Translations under genes and position numbers: made by a program
Part shown: one piece after another, positions 45,416 through 54,504 of the stretch
How positions within the stretch are numbered: position 1 is the first letter of the stretch
How the letters are laid out: each line of letters begins with the position of its first letter
Notes under the pieces: generated by a model
Database searches by the model: none
The model's input: the letters and a program-made list of their open reading frames with translations, nothing else
What the model was told of the DNA's origin: nothing
Source of the DNA: Saccharothrix tamanrassetensis
GTDB taxonomy: Bacteria > Actinomycetota > Actinomycetes > Mycobacteriales > Pseudonocardiaceae
Length of the DNA stretch: 64,000 bases
Direction: 5' to 3'
Assembly (NCBI RefSeq): GCF_014203665.1
Contig: NZ_JACHJN010000001.1
Coordinates: 868,001 to 932,000, forward strand

Positions 45416-45433
45416 TACTGCCTAATGACAGTA
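45416..45433. promoter_or_regulatory. Inverted repeat between the XRE gene and the divergent small gene
   Basis: TACTG-N8-CAGTA lies 38 bases before the small gene. CAGTAC and CTGTACT variants are repeated around it, in an AT-rich island. The XRE protein is a candidate binder. Confidence 0.45.
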
Positions 45434-45470
45434 ATACCGTGGCTGTACTCACCCCACAGGAAGGCGGCGA

Positions 45471-45896
45471 ATGAACGCGCTGGACGAACACCCACAACGA
45501 TCGGCCGAAGCGAAACCGTTGTGCGGCAAGGAGGAGTTCGCGGCGATCCTCCGCGACCTGGTCACCCGCGACGCCCCGCGGGTGTTCGCGATCGTGGAGG
45601 AATACCGGGTGCGCGAGGACGCCTGGATCGCCGCCTGGGGCATCGACCTGGGCGACCACGCCGAGGTGCTCTGCGTCGAAGGCGGCTTCCGGCTCAGCAC
45701 GGAGACCCCGGAAACCGCCTTGCGCCTGTTCTCCCTGGCCGAGGACGTGACACCGCACCTGGTCTGGCTGCCAGACCAGGCGGACCCAGCGCAGGCGGAC
45801 ACCGGGCAGGCTGGTACCGACCCGGCAGCAGGTCCGACGGCCGACCGCGTCCGGACCGGCGTCAACGCCGCCGGCGGGACCTCAGGTAGTCGCTGA
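45471..45896 (+). CDS. Small acidic protein divergent from the XRE/DUF397 pair
   Basis: The 141-residue protein has a folded part (about 1-105, LRDLVTRDAPRVFAIVEEY, then WGIDLGDHAEVLCVEGGFR) and a low-complexity tail rich in Ala, Asp, Gly and Thr. I do not recognise a named domain, though similar small proteins accompany XRE/DUF397 genes in actinomycetes. The ATG at 45471 follows AGGAAGG. The tail overlaps the end of the convergent VWA gene by 35 bases, so part of it may be under dual constraint. Confidence 0.78.
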   Translation: MNALDEHPQRSAEAKPLCGKEEFAAILRDLVTRDAPRVFAIVEEYRVREDAWIAAWGIDLGDHAEVLCVEGGFRLSTETPETALRLFSLAEDVTPHLVWLPDQADPAQADTGQAGTDPAAGPTADRVRTGVNAAGGTSGSR

Positions 45897-47796
45897 CCAC
45901 CGCCGCGCCCAGGCCGTCCTCGCCGGGTGCGACCACGCGCCCACCGCTGCGCCGCGCCACCAGGTCGACGAACTGCGCGAGCCGCGGGTCGTCGCCGAGC
46001 TTGAACACGGTGATCGCGGCGCCCAGCCGCGCCAGGCCGTCGACCTCCACAATGGTCTTCGCGATGGTGCGCGGCAGCGGCGGGTAGTAGAACTCGGCCT
46101 CGCCGTCGGGTTCCAGGTGGGCGGTGGGCTCGCCGTCGGTCACCACCAGCACGACGGGCTGGGCGTCGGGGTGGCGGCGCAGGTGCCGGCCGGCGAGCAG
46201 CAGGGCGTGGTGCAGGTTGGTGCCCTGTTCCCAGACGCCCTCCAGTGCGGTGAGCTGACCGATGTCCACGGTCTCGGCGTGCCGGCCGAACGTGATGAGC
46301 TGCAACGCGTCGGTGCGGAACCTGGTGGTCACCAGGTGGTGCAGGGCCAGCGCGGTGCGCTTCATCGGCACCCAGCGGCCGTCCTGCACCATCGACCACG
46401 ACGTGTCCACGCACAGCGCGACCGCCGCCCGCGACCGCTGCTCGGTCTCGCTGACCTCCACGTCCGACACGTCCAGCCGGATCTCGCCGACGCCGGACCG
46501 CAGCACGGCGTTGGTGATCGTGCGCGGCACGTTCCACGGCTCGGTGTCGCCGAACTGCCACGGCCGGGTGCTGCCGGTCAGCTCGCCCGCCGCACCGGCC
46601 AGTGTGTTGTCCCGCCGACCCTGCGCCCGGACGCTGTCGATCACGCCCCGCAGCGCGGTCTCCCCCAGGCGCCGCAACGCTTTCGGGGTCAGCCGCAGCG
46701 AGCCGTCCGGGGCGCGTTCGAGCAGGTTCTGCCGGCGCAGCTCGCGTTCCAGCTCGGCCAGCCGGCGCGCGTCCACGCCCGCGTCCGGCCCCAGCTGGCG
46801 GACCAGGGCCTCCGCGTCGATGTCCTCCAGGCGTGCTCCCGGGTAGGACTGGGAGAGCTGCTCGGCCAGCGCGTCCAGCTCGGCCAGGTCCGCCATCGCC
46901 TGCGCGCCCTCGCCCAGGCCCAGCGGCTGGTTGCCCCGGAAGCGCGCCGCGCCGTTCCAGTCCTCGCCCGGCCGCAGGCCCTGCAGCAGCGAGTCCAGCG
47001 CGGACAGCTGGGAGCCGATGCCCGAGTTGCCGAAGGCCTGCTGGGACAACGCGTTCAGCTCTTGGCGCTGCTCCTCGGTCATCGAGTTCATCATCCGCTG
47101 CGCCGCCGCCGAACGGGCCGCCAGCGCGTCGATCAGCTCCTCCACGTTCTGCGGGTCCTCCGGGAAGAACTCGCCGTGCCGGCGCATGAAGTCCTGGAAC
47201 CGCTCCTGCGTGTCGGCGCCCTGGGCGTGCGCGGCGAGCAGCGCGTTCAGGTCCTTAAGCATGTCCTGGATGCGCTGGACGTCCTCCGGGCCGACGTTCT
47301 GCATCGCCTGCTTCATGCCCTGGAACCGCTGGTCCAGCAGCTCCTGCCCGAGCAGGTTCTGGATCTGTTCGTACGCCTCGCGGGCCTGCGGCGAACGCCA
47401 GTCGTACCCGGCGAGTTCCCGGACCGCCGCCGCCGTGCCCTGCGGCAAGGCGTCGAGCTGGGCTTCCCGGAACCGCGCGTCGTCGTCAGGGTCGGGGAAC
47501 AGCGCGGTCCGTTCCGCTTCCAGCGCCTGGTCCAGCAGCCGGCGGATCTCCTGCAACGTGCCGTCCAGCCGGTGCCGGCGCTGGATCGCCGACCGCTTGC
47601 GCCACAGCCGCGACGTCAGGTCGTCCAGGCCGCGGGTGCCCGGCAGTCCCCGGCGCAGCAGCTCGCGCAGCGCCGAGTCGGGCGAAGCGCCCTCCATGAC
47701 CTCACGCCCGAGCTCGTCCATCGCCGCCCGCAGGTCCGCGGGCGGCGCCAACGGGTCGGGTCCGTCGACGTAACGGCCGTAGCGGTAGGTGCTCAT
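45862..47796 (-). CDS. VWA domain protein, partner of the AAA+ ATPase
   Basis: The 644-residue protein has a long helical N-terminal part and a C-terminal von Willebrand A domain with the metal site VDTSWSM (D-x-S-x-S), a conserved Thr region and DGEPTAH. In MoxR/RavA/Mg-chelatase-like systems such VWA proteins act as adaptors for an AAA+ ATPase. The ATG at 47796 overlaps the stop of the ATPase gene by four bases, which supports one complex. The client is unknown. Confidence 0.92.
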   Translation of the reverse strand: MSTYRYGRYVDGPDPLAPPADLRAAMDELGREVMEGASPDSALRELLRRGLPGTRGLDDLTSRLWRKRSAIQRRHRLDGTLQEIRRLLDQALEAERTALFPDPDDDARFREAQLDALPQGTAAAVRELAGYDWRSPQAREAYEQIQNLLGQELLDQRFQGMKQAMQNVGPEDVQRIQDMLKDLNALLAAHAQGADTQERFQDFMRRHGEFFPEDPQNVEELIDALAARSAAAQRMMNSMTEEQRQELNALSQQAFGNSGIGSQLSALDSLLQGLRPGEDWNGAARFRGNQPLGLGEGAQAMADLAELDALAEQLSQSYPGARLEDIDAEALVRQLGPDAGVDARRLAELERELRRQNLLERAPDGSLRLTPKALRRLGETALRGVIDSVRAQGRRDNTLAGAAGELTGSTRPWQFGDTEPWNVPRTITNAVLRSGVGEIRLDVSDVEVSETEQRSRAAVALCVDTSWSMVQDGRWVPMKRTALALHHLVTTRFRTDALQLITFGRHAETVDIGQLTALEGVWEQGTNLHHALLLAGRHLRRHPDAQPVVLVVTDGEPTAHLEPDGEAEFYYPPLPRTIAKTIVEVDGLARLGAAITVFKLGDDPRLAQFVDLVARRSGGRVVAPGEDGLGAAVVSDYLRSRRRR

Positions 47797-49181
47797 CCGT
47801 AGATCGTCCGGTCGTCTTCGGTGTCCTTGGACAGCCGGCGGGTCAGGTAGAGCGACTCCAGGGCCAGTTCCACGGCCGACGCGATGGTCCCCGCCGGGTC
47901 CTTGGGTCCGGCGCCCACCCGCTGCGCGACCTCGTGCAGCACCGGCAGCTCCGGCAGCGCGGCGAGGATGTCGCCGGCGTGCACCAGCTCGCCGGTCGCC
48001 ACCGGGTGGCCGTCGGAGACCAGCTCGGCCAACGGCCGCAGGTTCAGGCCGGCGAACGCGGACCGCGCGGTGTCCGCGACGGCACGGCGCAGCAGGTGGG
48101 TGAGCACCTCCTGCTCACGCCCCTCCTCCCCGGCCTCGAACTCCAGCTTGCCGCGCAGCACCTCCGGCACCGAGTCGAGGTCCACCGGACGGGCGACGGG
48201 CGGGTTCTCCCCGATCAGCGCGCTGCGCCGGAGCGCCGACGCGGCCACCGTCTCGGCCGCCGCCACCGCGAACCGCGCCGACACACCCGACCGCTGGTCG
48301 ATCGACGACGACTCCCGCAGGTGCCGCACGAACCGGGCGATCACCTCCAGCAGGTGGTCGCCCACCTCGGCGACCAGCTCGGCCTCCTGCCGCACCAGCT
48401 CGATCTCGGCGGCGACCTCCAGCGGGTAGTGCGTGCGGATCTCCGCGCCGAACCGGTCCTTGAGCGGCGTGATGATCCGGCCGCGGTTCGTGTAGTCCTC
48501 GGGGTTGGCGGTGGCGACCAGCAGCACGTCCAGCGGCAGCCGGAGGGTGTAGCCGCGGATCTGGATGTCGCGCTCCTCCATCACGTTCAGCAGCGACACC
48601 TGGATGCGTTCGGCGAGGTCGGGCAGCTCGTTGATGGCGATGATGCCCCGGTGGGAGCGTGGCAGCAGGCCGTAGTGGATGGTCTCCGGGTCGCCGAGGC
48701 TGCGCCCCTGCGCGACCTTCACCGGGTCCACGTCGCCCACCAGGTCGCCGACGCTGGTGTCCGGCGTGGCGAGCTTCTCGGCGAACCGCTCGGTCCGGTG
48801 CTTCCAGGCCACCGGCAGGTCGTCGCCGAGTTCGCCGACCCGGCGCTTGGACTCCGGCGTGATCGGCTGCATCGGGTGCTCGTTGAGCTCGGAACCCGCG
48901 ATCACCGGCGTCCACTCGTCCAGCAGGCCGACCAGCGTGCGCAGGAGGCGGGTCTTGCCCTGGCCGCGCTCGCCGAGCAGCACGAGGTCGTGGCCGGCCA
49001 GGATCGCCCGCTCCAACTGCGGCAGGACGGTCCGGTCGAACCCGACGATGCCGGGCCACGGGTCGCGCTTCTCACGCAGGGCGTCCAGCAGGTTGTCCCG
49101 CAGTTCCGCTTTCACGGGGCGCGGGGGGTGCGCGGCGGCGGTCCGCAGCTCGCCCAGGGTCGTGGGAAGTACAGAGGTCAC
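47793..49181 (-). CDS. MoxR/Mg-chelatase-like AAA+ ATPase
   Basis: The 462-residue ATPase has Walker A GERGQGKT (70-77), a Walker B region GIIAINELPDL in which Asn precedes the catalytic Glu, sensor 1 in LLVATANPEDYTNRG and an arginine-finger region after ITPLKDRF. This fits the magnesium chelatase ChlI/MoxR branch that remodels proteins or inserts cofactors with a VWA partner. The GTG at 49181 (VTSVLPTTLGELRTA) is the best start. Only the VWA gene is coupled to it. Confidence 0.92.
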   Translation of the reverse strand: MTSVLPTTLGELRTAAAHPPRPVKAELRDNLLDALREKRDPWPGIVGFDRTVLPQLERAILAGHDLVLLGERGQGKTRLLRTLVGLLDEWTPVIAGSELNEHPMQPITPESKRRVGELGDDLPVAWKHRTERFAEKLATPDTSVGDLVGDVDPVKVAQGRSLGDPETIHYGLLPRSHRGIIAINELPDLAERIQVSLLNVMEERDIQIRGYTLRLPLDVLLVATANPEDYTNRGRIITPLKDRFGAEIRTHYPLEVAAEIELVRQEAELVAEVGDHLLEVIARFVRHLRESSSIDQRSGVSARFAVAAAETVAASALRRSALIGENPPVARPVDLDSVPEVLRGKLEFEAGEEGREQEVLTHLLRRAVADTARSAFAGLNLRPLAELVSDGHPVATGELVHAGDILAALPELPVLHEVAQRVGAGPKDPAGTIASAVELALESLYLTRRLSKDTEDDRTIYG

Positions 49182-49356
49182 CCACTCGAAACTACGCAAC
49201 TCCCGGCTCGCGGTCGATGTGGAGCGACTCCAGACCTGCGGAGCCCGGCAGTGCCCCGGCCCAGGACGGCGAACGGGAGACGGAAGGTCCGTCCCCCGTG
49301 GGGGTGATCGCCGCCGCACCGGGCCCGCCACGCGTCGTGCCGGTCGGCCGGACGCG

Positions 49357-50136
49357 TCAGATCGCCGTGATCCGGACGGCCAGCTGCTCGTTGTTCGAGG
49401 TGAAGCACAGGTAGTCGAACCCCACCCGGTGCCGGGCCGCGAACTCCGTCCAGGCGAGGTGCTCGTGCTCCTCCCAGCCGGGGTAGTTGAAGTACTCGTC
49501 GAACAGCACGACGCTGCCCGGCCTCAGGCGGGGGCCGGCGTGCTCCAGGGCGGTCACCGTGGACGAGTACAGGTCGGCGTCGAGGTGCAGGAACGACACG
49601 TGGCCCGGGTGCTCGGCGAAGAAGTCCGGCAGCGTGTCGTCGAACCAGCCGGGCACGATCTCCGCGCCAGGCACCGTCGGCACGTGGTCGGCCCGGAAGT
49701 AGCCGGCCGGGCGCTTCGGGCGCCAGTCCTCGGGCAGCCCCTCGAACGAGTCGAAGCCGTAGACGCCGCCCGCGCGCTCCTCGGCGATGATCTTCAGGGT
49801 GGTGCCGCGGAAGACGCCGAACTCCAGCGCCAGCCCGTCGTCCGGCGCGTGCGACAGAGCGTGTCGAAGGGTGTCGAAGCGATTCGGGAACGCGGTGACC
49901 GTCAACAGGTTCTCCCGGACGAACCGCTCCGTCGTGCGCAGCGCGTACCGGTCGGCCTCCCCGTGGATGTCCCGCCGCGACTCCTGCTCGATCTCCCGGA
50001 CGGCCGCGACCAGCCGGTCCGTCTCCTGCCGTGCGACCTCCTCGAACTCCCGGCGCAACCGCTGGACGAGGTCGTCCTCGACCGGCGCGTCACCCGCGAT
50101 CCGGGTCAACAACGCTTGGCGCAGTCTGCCCAGCAC
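49357..50136 (-). CDS. TylF/MycF-type SAM-dependent methyltransferase
   Basis: The 259-residue class I methyltransferase has a helical N-terminal part, motif I in LALEFGVFRGTTLKI and the metal-binding stretch FLHLDADLYSSTVTAL characteristic of the macrocin O-methyltransferase (TylF) family, which methylates sugar hydroxyls in a Mg2+-dependent way. No glycosyltransferase or biosynthetic cluster is nearby, so the substrate is unknown. The GTG at 50136 follows AAAGGAG. The 175 bases between it and the ATPase gene show no feature. Confidence 0.88.
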   Translation of the reverse strand: MLGRLRQALLTRIAGDAPVEDDLVQRLRREFEEVARQETDRLVAAVREIEQESRRDIHGEADRYALRTTERFVRENLLTVTAFPNRFDTLRHALSHAPDDGLALEFGVFRGTTLKIIAEERAGGVYGFDSFEGLPEDWRPKRPAGYFRADHVPTVPGAEIVPGWFDDTLPDFFAEHPGHVSFLHLDADLYSSTVTALEHAGPRLRPGSVVLFDEYFNYPGWEEHEHLAWTEFAARHRVGFDYLCFTSNNEQLAVRITAI

Positions 50137-50271
50137 TGGGGTCTCCTTTCCTGGCGACCCCCAGTCACTTACCCGGTCCGTCCGCTGATCGGAAGGCCAC
50201 TGCCCCGAATGCCCGCGCATTCCCGGGAGGAGGAATAGTGGCGGGCCCGACCGGAATACCGGTTCCCACGG

Positions 50272-51069
50272 CTAGTGGCGGCCCGCGCCCTGGTCCGAGA
50301 GCACCCGCACGGCCTCCTCCACGGCGGCCACCCGCGCCCGCCGCACGGCCTCCGACAGCGGGCGCAGCGCCTCGTCCCGGGCCACCTGCGCGGACGCCGA
50401 CACCGCTCCGCCCGGCGCGTCCGACGCGGCCACGGTGAGGATCGCGGCCACCTCGGCGGCCCGTTGCAGCACCCGCAGCGAGCGCGGCGGCATCCCGGCG
50501 GGCCAGGACAGCTTGGCGTACTCGCCGGACAGCTCGGCGATCTCGGCGCGGACGTTCGGCCGGTGCCGTGCCACGTCCAGCGTCACCAGCGCGGTGGCCG
50601 CCTCGCGCATCGCCGACCCCAGGCCGTGCTCGGCCTCGCCGATCGGCACGTGCTCGGTCGCCGTCACGGTCGGCAGGTCGAACACCGTCCAGCGCAGCAC
50701 GCCGTCCGCGACCAGCTTGGGCACCAGACCGACGCCCACCTCCGGTAGCACCGCGGCCTGCCCGACGCGCAGCGCGCACTGGCTCAGCGGGCCCCGCCCG
50801 CCCAGGCCCCGGACGTCACCGGGGACCGGCAGCACCAGCCGGGCGGTGGACGCCGAGGCGCGGCGCAGGGCGGCCAGCAGCAGCGCCAGGCCCACCGGGG
50901 GCTCGTCGGGGCCGGGGAGGTCGAGCGCCGTCGCGGTGCCGTCGTCGTCGGCCACCACCTCGTGCAGCTCGGCCCAGAACCCCAGGGCGTCGAGGACGTC
51001 GTCGGCCGCGGCCGCACCATGCAGCCAGGCGGACGTCCACACGACCAGCGTCGCACTCGCACAGGACAC
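50272..51069 (-). CDS. Conserved actinobacterial protein of unknown function
   Basis: The 265-residue soluble protein has a mixed N-terminal domain (ATLVVWTSAWLHGAAAADD, ALDLPGPDEPPVGLALLLAAL in part) and a helical C-terminal part rich in Ala and Arg. I recognise no catalytic motif. A conserved hypothetical protein (Rv1486c) occupies a similar place beside hemH in Mycobacterium, so it may be the same family; that is inference from position and size. The GTG at 51069 is the first usable start, since the valine of VTLAS upstream is GTA. Confidence 0.82.
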   Translation of the reverse strand: MSCASATLVVWTSAWLHGAAAADDVLDALGFWAELHEVVADDDGTATALDLPGPDEPPVGLALLLAALRRASASTARLVLPVPGDVRGLGGRGPLSQCALRVGQAAVLPEVGVGLVPKLVADGVLRWTVFDLPTVTATEHVPIGEAEHGLGSAMREAATALVTLDVARHRPNVRAEIAELSGEYAKLSWPAGMPPRSLRVLQRAAEVAAILTVAASDAPGGAVSASAQVARDEALRPLSEAVRRARVAAVEEAVRVLSDQGAGRH

Positions 51070-51101
51070 GCTGGCCAAGGTTACGCGCGACCACCGACGG
51101 T

Positions 51102-51575
51102 TCAGGCCGCCGGGCCGACGTGTTCCACCAGCAGGGAGCGGAACCGGTCGACGTCCTCGGTCGCGGCGAACGCCCGGTGCGGAACGGCGAACATCGCGGT
51201 GCCGGCGGTCCGCAGCACGAACCCCCGCGGCGTCTCCGACCAGCCGGGCAGCTCGTCCCAGGCCAGCTCGCTGCGCGCCGCGCTGCCCACCGACATCCGC
51301 AGCGAGTGATCGTCCGCCGAGCCGGTCACCGCCTTCGCGGCGAGCGGGTGGTTGTGGAAGTTCACGGCGGTGCCGATGGGCACGAGTGCGATGATGATCA
51401 CAGCCAGCGCGAGGCCGAACACGCCCGCCCACGTCATGCCGAGGAACAGCACGACGACCCCGAGCACGCCCAGCGCGAGGCCGAACCACGGGGCCCACCG
51501 GTAGATCGGGACGGCGGTCCGCAACGCGTCCCGCCAGTCCCCCGGCTGGGGCGACCAGCTGAAATCGACACTCAC
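51102..51575 (-). CDS. YcxB-like membrane protein
   Basis: The 157-residue protein has two adjacent membrane helices (about 31-70, GLALGVLGVVVLFLGM and VFGLALAVIIIALVPI) and a C-terminal soluble domain (RSELAWDELPGWSETPRGFVL in part) of the YcxB/PH-like type found in small bacterial membrane proteins. The role is unknown. It starts with GTG at 51575 and lies between hemH and the conserved protein gene on the same strand. Confidence 0.82.
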   Translation of the reverse strand: MSVDFSWSPQPGDWRDALRTAVPIYRWAPWFGLALGVLGVVVLFLGMTWAGVFGLALAVIIIALVPIGTAVNFHNHPLAAKAVTGSADDHSLRMSVGSAARSELAWDELPGWSETPRGFVLRTAGTAMFAVPHRAFAATEDVDRFRSLLVEHVGPAA

Positions 51576-51765
51576 CGCGCGGGCCTCCTCGTGGTCTCGC
51601 GGCGCGCGAAGCCCGGCGCGGGCTCCCTCGCAGGCTGGCAGTACACCACCGGGGAAGTCACGGCGTGGGCGGTTTCGCCGGTTCACCGCACGCCGAACCG
51701 CCCAGTGCCCGGGTCGGTGCTGGCCGTTTCGCGGGTGCACCGAACAGCGTCACCGTTCAACGTCC

Positions 51766-51825
51766 GGGTCAGTGCGTGGGTCAGTGCGTGGGTCAGTGCG
51801 TGGGTCAGTGCGTGGGTCAGTGCTT
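51766..51825. repeat. Five copies of a 12-bp repeat at the hemH stop codon
   Basis: The unit GGGTCAGTGCGT occurs five times without gap; the last copy ends CTT. On the minus strand each unit carries TGA in the hemH frame, so the hemH stop lies in the last unit and is followed by serial in-frame stops. Flanking sequence at 51665-51750 holds decayed copies of the hemH tail (GTTTCGCCGGTTCACCGCAC). Confidence 0.9.
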
Positions 51826-52833
51826 GGGCCGTTTCGCCGGCTCACAGCACAGCGGCGCGCACGGCGCCCCGTTCACCGTGCAACCGGCGGCCGGGAACGC
51901 GGACAGCTTGCGCACCGGAGCGCCGGTCAGGTGCTCGGCGACGAGTTCGGCGACCAGCTCGGCGAATCGCGGGTCGTCGTTGGGCGTGGCCGCACGGGCG
52001 AAGCCCATGCCGAGTCCGGCCGCCCGGTCACGTGCCTCGGTGTCCAGGTCCCACACCACCTCCAGGTGGTCGGAGACGAACCCGATCGGGCACACCACGA
52101 CGTTCGCCACGCCCTTGTCGTGCAGCGCTTCGACGTGGTCCACGATGTCCGGCTCCAGCCACGGGACCTGCGGCGGACCGGACCGCGACTGCCACACCAC
52201 GTCGTAGTCGGACACCCCGACCGAGCCGGCGACCAGCCGGGACGCCTCCAGGACCTGCCGGGAGTAGCGGTGGCCACCCTCCTCCGGCGGTCCGGCGGCC
52301 TTGTCCGCCGACATCGGCACCGAGTGCGCGGTGAACACCAGGCGGTAGTCGGCGAAGTCGGCCGCGGCGGCGCGCACGGCGTCCGCGAACGAGTCGATGA
52401 ATAGCGGGTGGTCGAAGAACTGGCGCAGCTTCACCAGCTCGGGTGCGTCCGGCACGGCGGCGCGGGCGCGCAGGATGTCCTCGTCGTACTGGCGGCACGC
52501 GGAGTACCCGCCGTACGCGCTGGTCGGGAACACCAGGGCGCGCCGGATCCCGACCTCCTTCATCTCGGCCAGGGTGTCCTCGACCATCGGGTGCCAGTTG
52601 CGGTTGCCGAAGTAGACCGGCAGGTCGACCAGCCGCTCGACGGCCGCGATCGCGGCGCGGTTGAGCGCGTTGATCGGCGAGACGCCGCCGAAGTGCTGGT
52701 AGTGCTGCTCGACCTCGTCCAGCCGTTCGGGCGGCACACCGCGACCGCGGGTCACGTTCTCCAGGAAGGGGCGGACGTCCTCGGGTCCTTCCGGTCCTCC
52801 GAAGGACAGCCAGAGCAGCGCGTCGTAACTCAC
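51817..52833 (-). CDS. hemH: [2Fe-2S] ferrochelatase HemH/CpfC
   Basis: The 338-residue enzyme inserts iron into the porphyrin in the last steps of heme synthesis; in actinobacteria the substrate is coproporphyrin III. Recognisable parts are [41 protein letters not shown] with the catalytic His, and the C-terminal cysteines in [15 protein letters not shown]. With an internal Cys in [10 protein letters not shown] they give the four ligands of a [2Fe-2S] cluster, as known for actinobacterial ferrochelatases. The GTG at 52833 is the start. It follows fabI as in Mycobacterium, but a hairpin separates them. Confidence 0.96.
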   Translation of the reverse strand: MSYDALLWLSFGGPEGPEDVRPFLENVTRGRGVPPERLDEVEQHYQHFGGVSPINALNRAAIAAVERLVDLPVYFGNRNWHPMVEDTLAEMKEVGIRRALVFPTSAYGGYSACRQYDEDILRARAAVPDAPELVKLRQFFDHPLFIDSFADAVRAAAADFADYRLVFTAHSVPMSADKAAGPPEEGGHRYSRQVLEASRLVAGSVGVSDYDVVWQSRSGPPQVPWLEPDIVDHVEALHDKGVANVVVCPIGFVSDHLEVVWDLDTEARDRAAGLGMGFARAATPNDDPRFAELVAELVAEHLTGAPVRKLSAFPAAGCTVNGAPCAPLCCEPAKRPKH

Positions 52834-52869
52834 CCGGACATCCTCGCGCCGCCGCGCCCCGAACGCACA

Positions 52870-52905
52870 ACCGGGTCGGCGTGGTCGACCGCACGCCGAC
52901 CCGGT
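52870..52905 (-). terminator. Terminator-like hairpin between fabI and hemH
   Basis: Perfect 14-base arms, ACCGGGTCGGCGTG at 52870-52883 and its complement at 52892-52905, with an 8-base loop lie 9 bases after the fabI stop. hemH starts 37 bases further on the same strand, so the hairpin could attenuate read-through into hemH. Confidence 0.72.
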
Positions 52906-52913
52906 CGGGCGTG

Positions 52914-53681
52914 CTACAGCCCCAGGAAGTGCACGCCGCCGTCGACGAACACCATCGAGCCGGTGGTCGCCGGGAACCAGTCGGACAGCAGCCCGCACAC
53001 CGACTGGGCGACCGGCGTCGGGTCGTCCACGTTCCAGCCGAGCGGGGCCTTCTCCGCCCACATGGACTCCAGGTCGGCGAAGCCGGGGATCGACTTGGCG
53101 GCCATGGTGCGCACCGGGCCGGCCGAGACCAGGTTGACCCGGACGCCCTGCGGACCCAGGTCGCGCGCGAGGTAGCGGTTGATCGACTCGAACGCCGCCT
53201 TCGCCGGGCCCATCCAGTTGTAGGCGGGCCACGCCTGGCGGGCGTCGAAGTCCAGGCCGACCACGGACGCGCCACGGCCCATCAGCGGCAGCGCGGCCCG
53301 CACCAGCGCCTTGTACGAGTACGCCGAGACGTGCATCGCGGTGGCCACGTCCTCCCACGGCGCGTCCATGAACGGCGCACCCAGGCACGACGGCGGCGCG
53401 TAGCCGATCGCGTGCACCACGCCGTCCAGCCCGTCCACGTGCTCGCGCACCCGGTCGGCCAGCGTGTCCAGGTGCTCCTGGTTCTGCACGTCGAGCTCCA
53501 CCACCGGGGCGGGCTGCGGCAGCCGCTTCGCGATCCGCTCCACCAGGCTCATCCGGCCGAACCCGGTGAGCACGACCTGGGCGCCCTGCTCCTGGGCGAC
53601 CCTGGCCACGTGGAACGCGATCGACGCGTCCGTGATCACCCCGGTGACCAGCAGCCGCTTGCCTTCGAGCAGACCCGTCAC
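52914..53681 (-). CDS. fabI: NADH-dependent enoyl-ACP reductase InhA/FabI
   Basis: The 255-residue reductase makes the last reduction in each cycle of type II fatty-acid synthesis. The NADH-binding region is [20 protein letters not shown] (in part), and the active-site Tyr and Lys lie in [13 protein letters not shown], aligning with InhA Y158 and K165. The residue aligning with InhA S94 is Ala (A91, in HAIGYAP). The GTG at 53681 follows GGAGG. It lies 32 bases behind fabG in the conserved fabG-inhA order. Confidence 0.95.
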   Translation of the reverse strand: MTGLLEGKRLLVTGVITDASIAFHVARVAQEQGAQVVLTGFGRMSLVERIAKRLPQPAPVVELDVQNQEHLDTLADRVREHVDGLDGVVHAIGYAPPSCLGAPFMDAPWEDVATAMHVSAYSYKALVRAALPLMGRGASVVGLDFDARQAWPAYNWMGPAKAAFESINRYLARDLGPQGVRVNLVSAGPVRTMAAKSIPGFADLESMWAEKAPLGWNVDDPTPVAQSVCGLLSDWFPATTGSMVFVDGGVHFLGL

Positions 53682-53713
53682 GTGTGTTTCCTCCGAGAGT
53701 TGAGAGTGTTGGT

Positions 53714-54499
<786 letters not shown>

Positions 54500-54504
54500 T
54501 CACA

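Noticed and set aside
51772..52404. Plus-strand frame with repeated GSVR motifs
   Set aside because: The repeats come from the 12-bp array and the rest is antisense to hemH.
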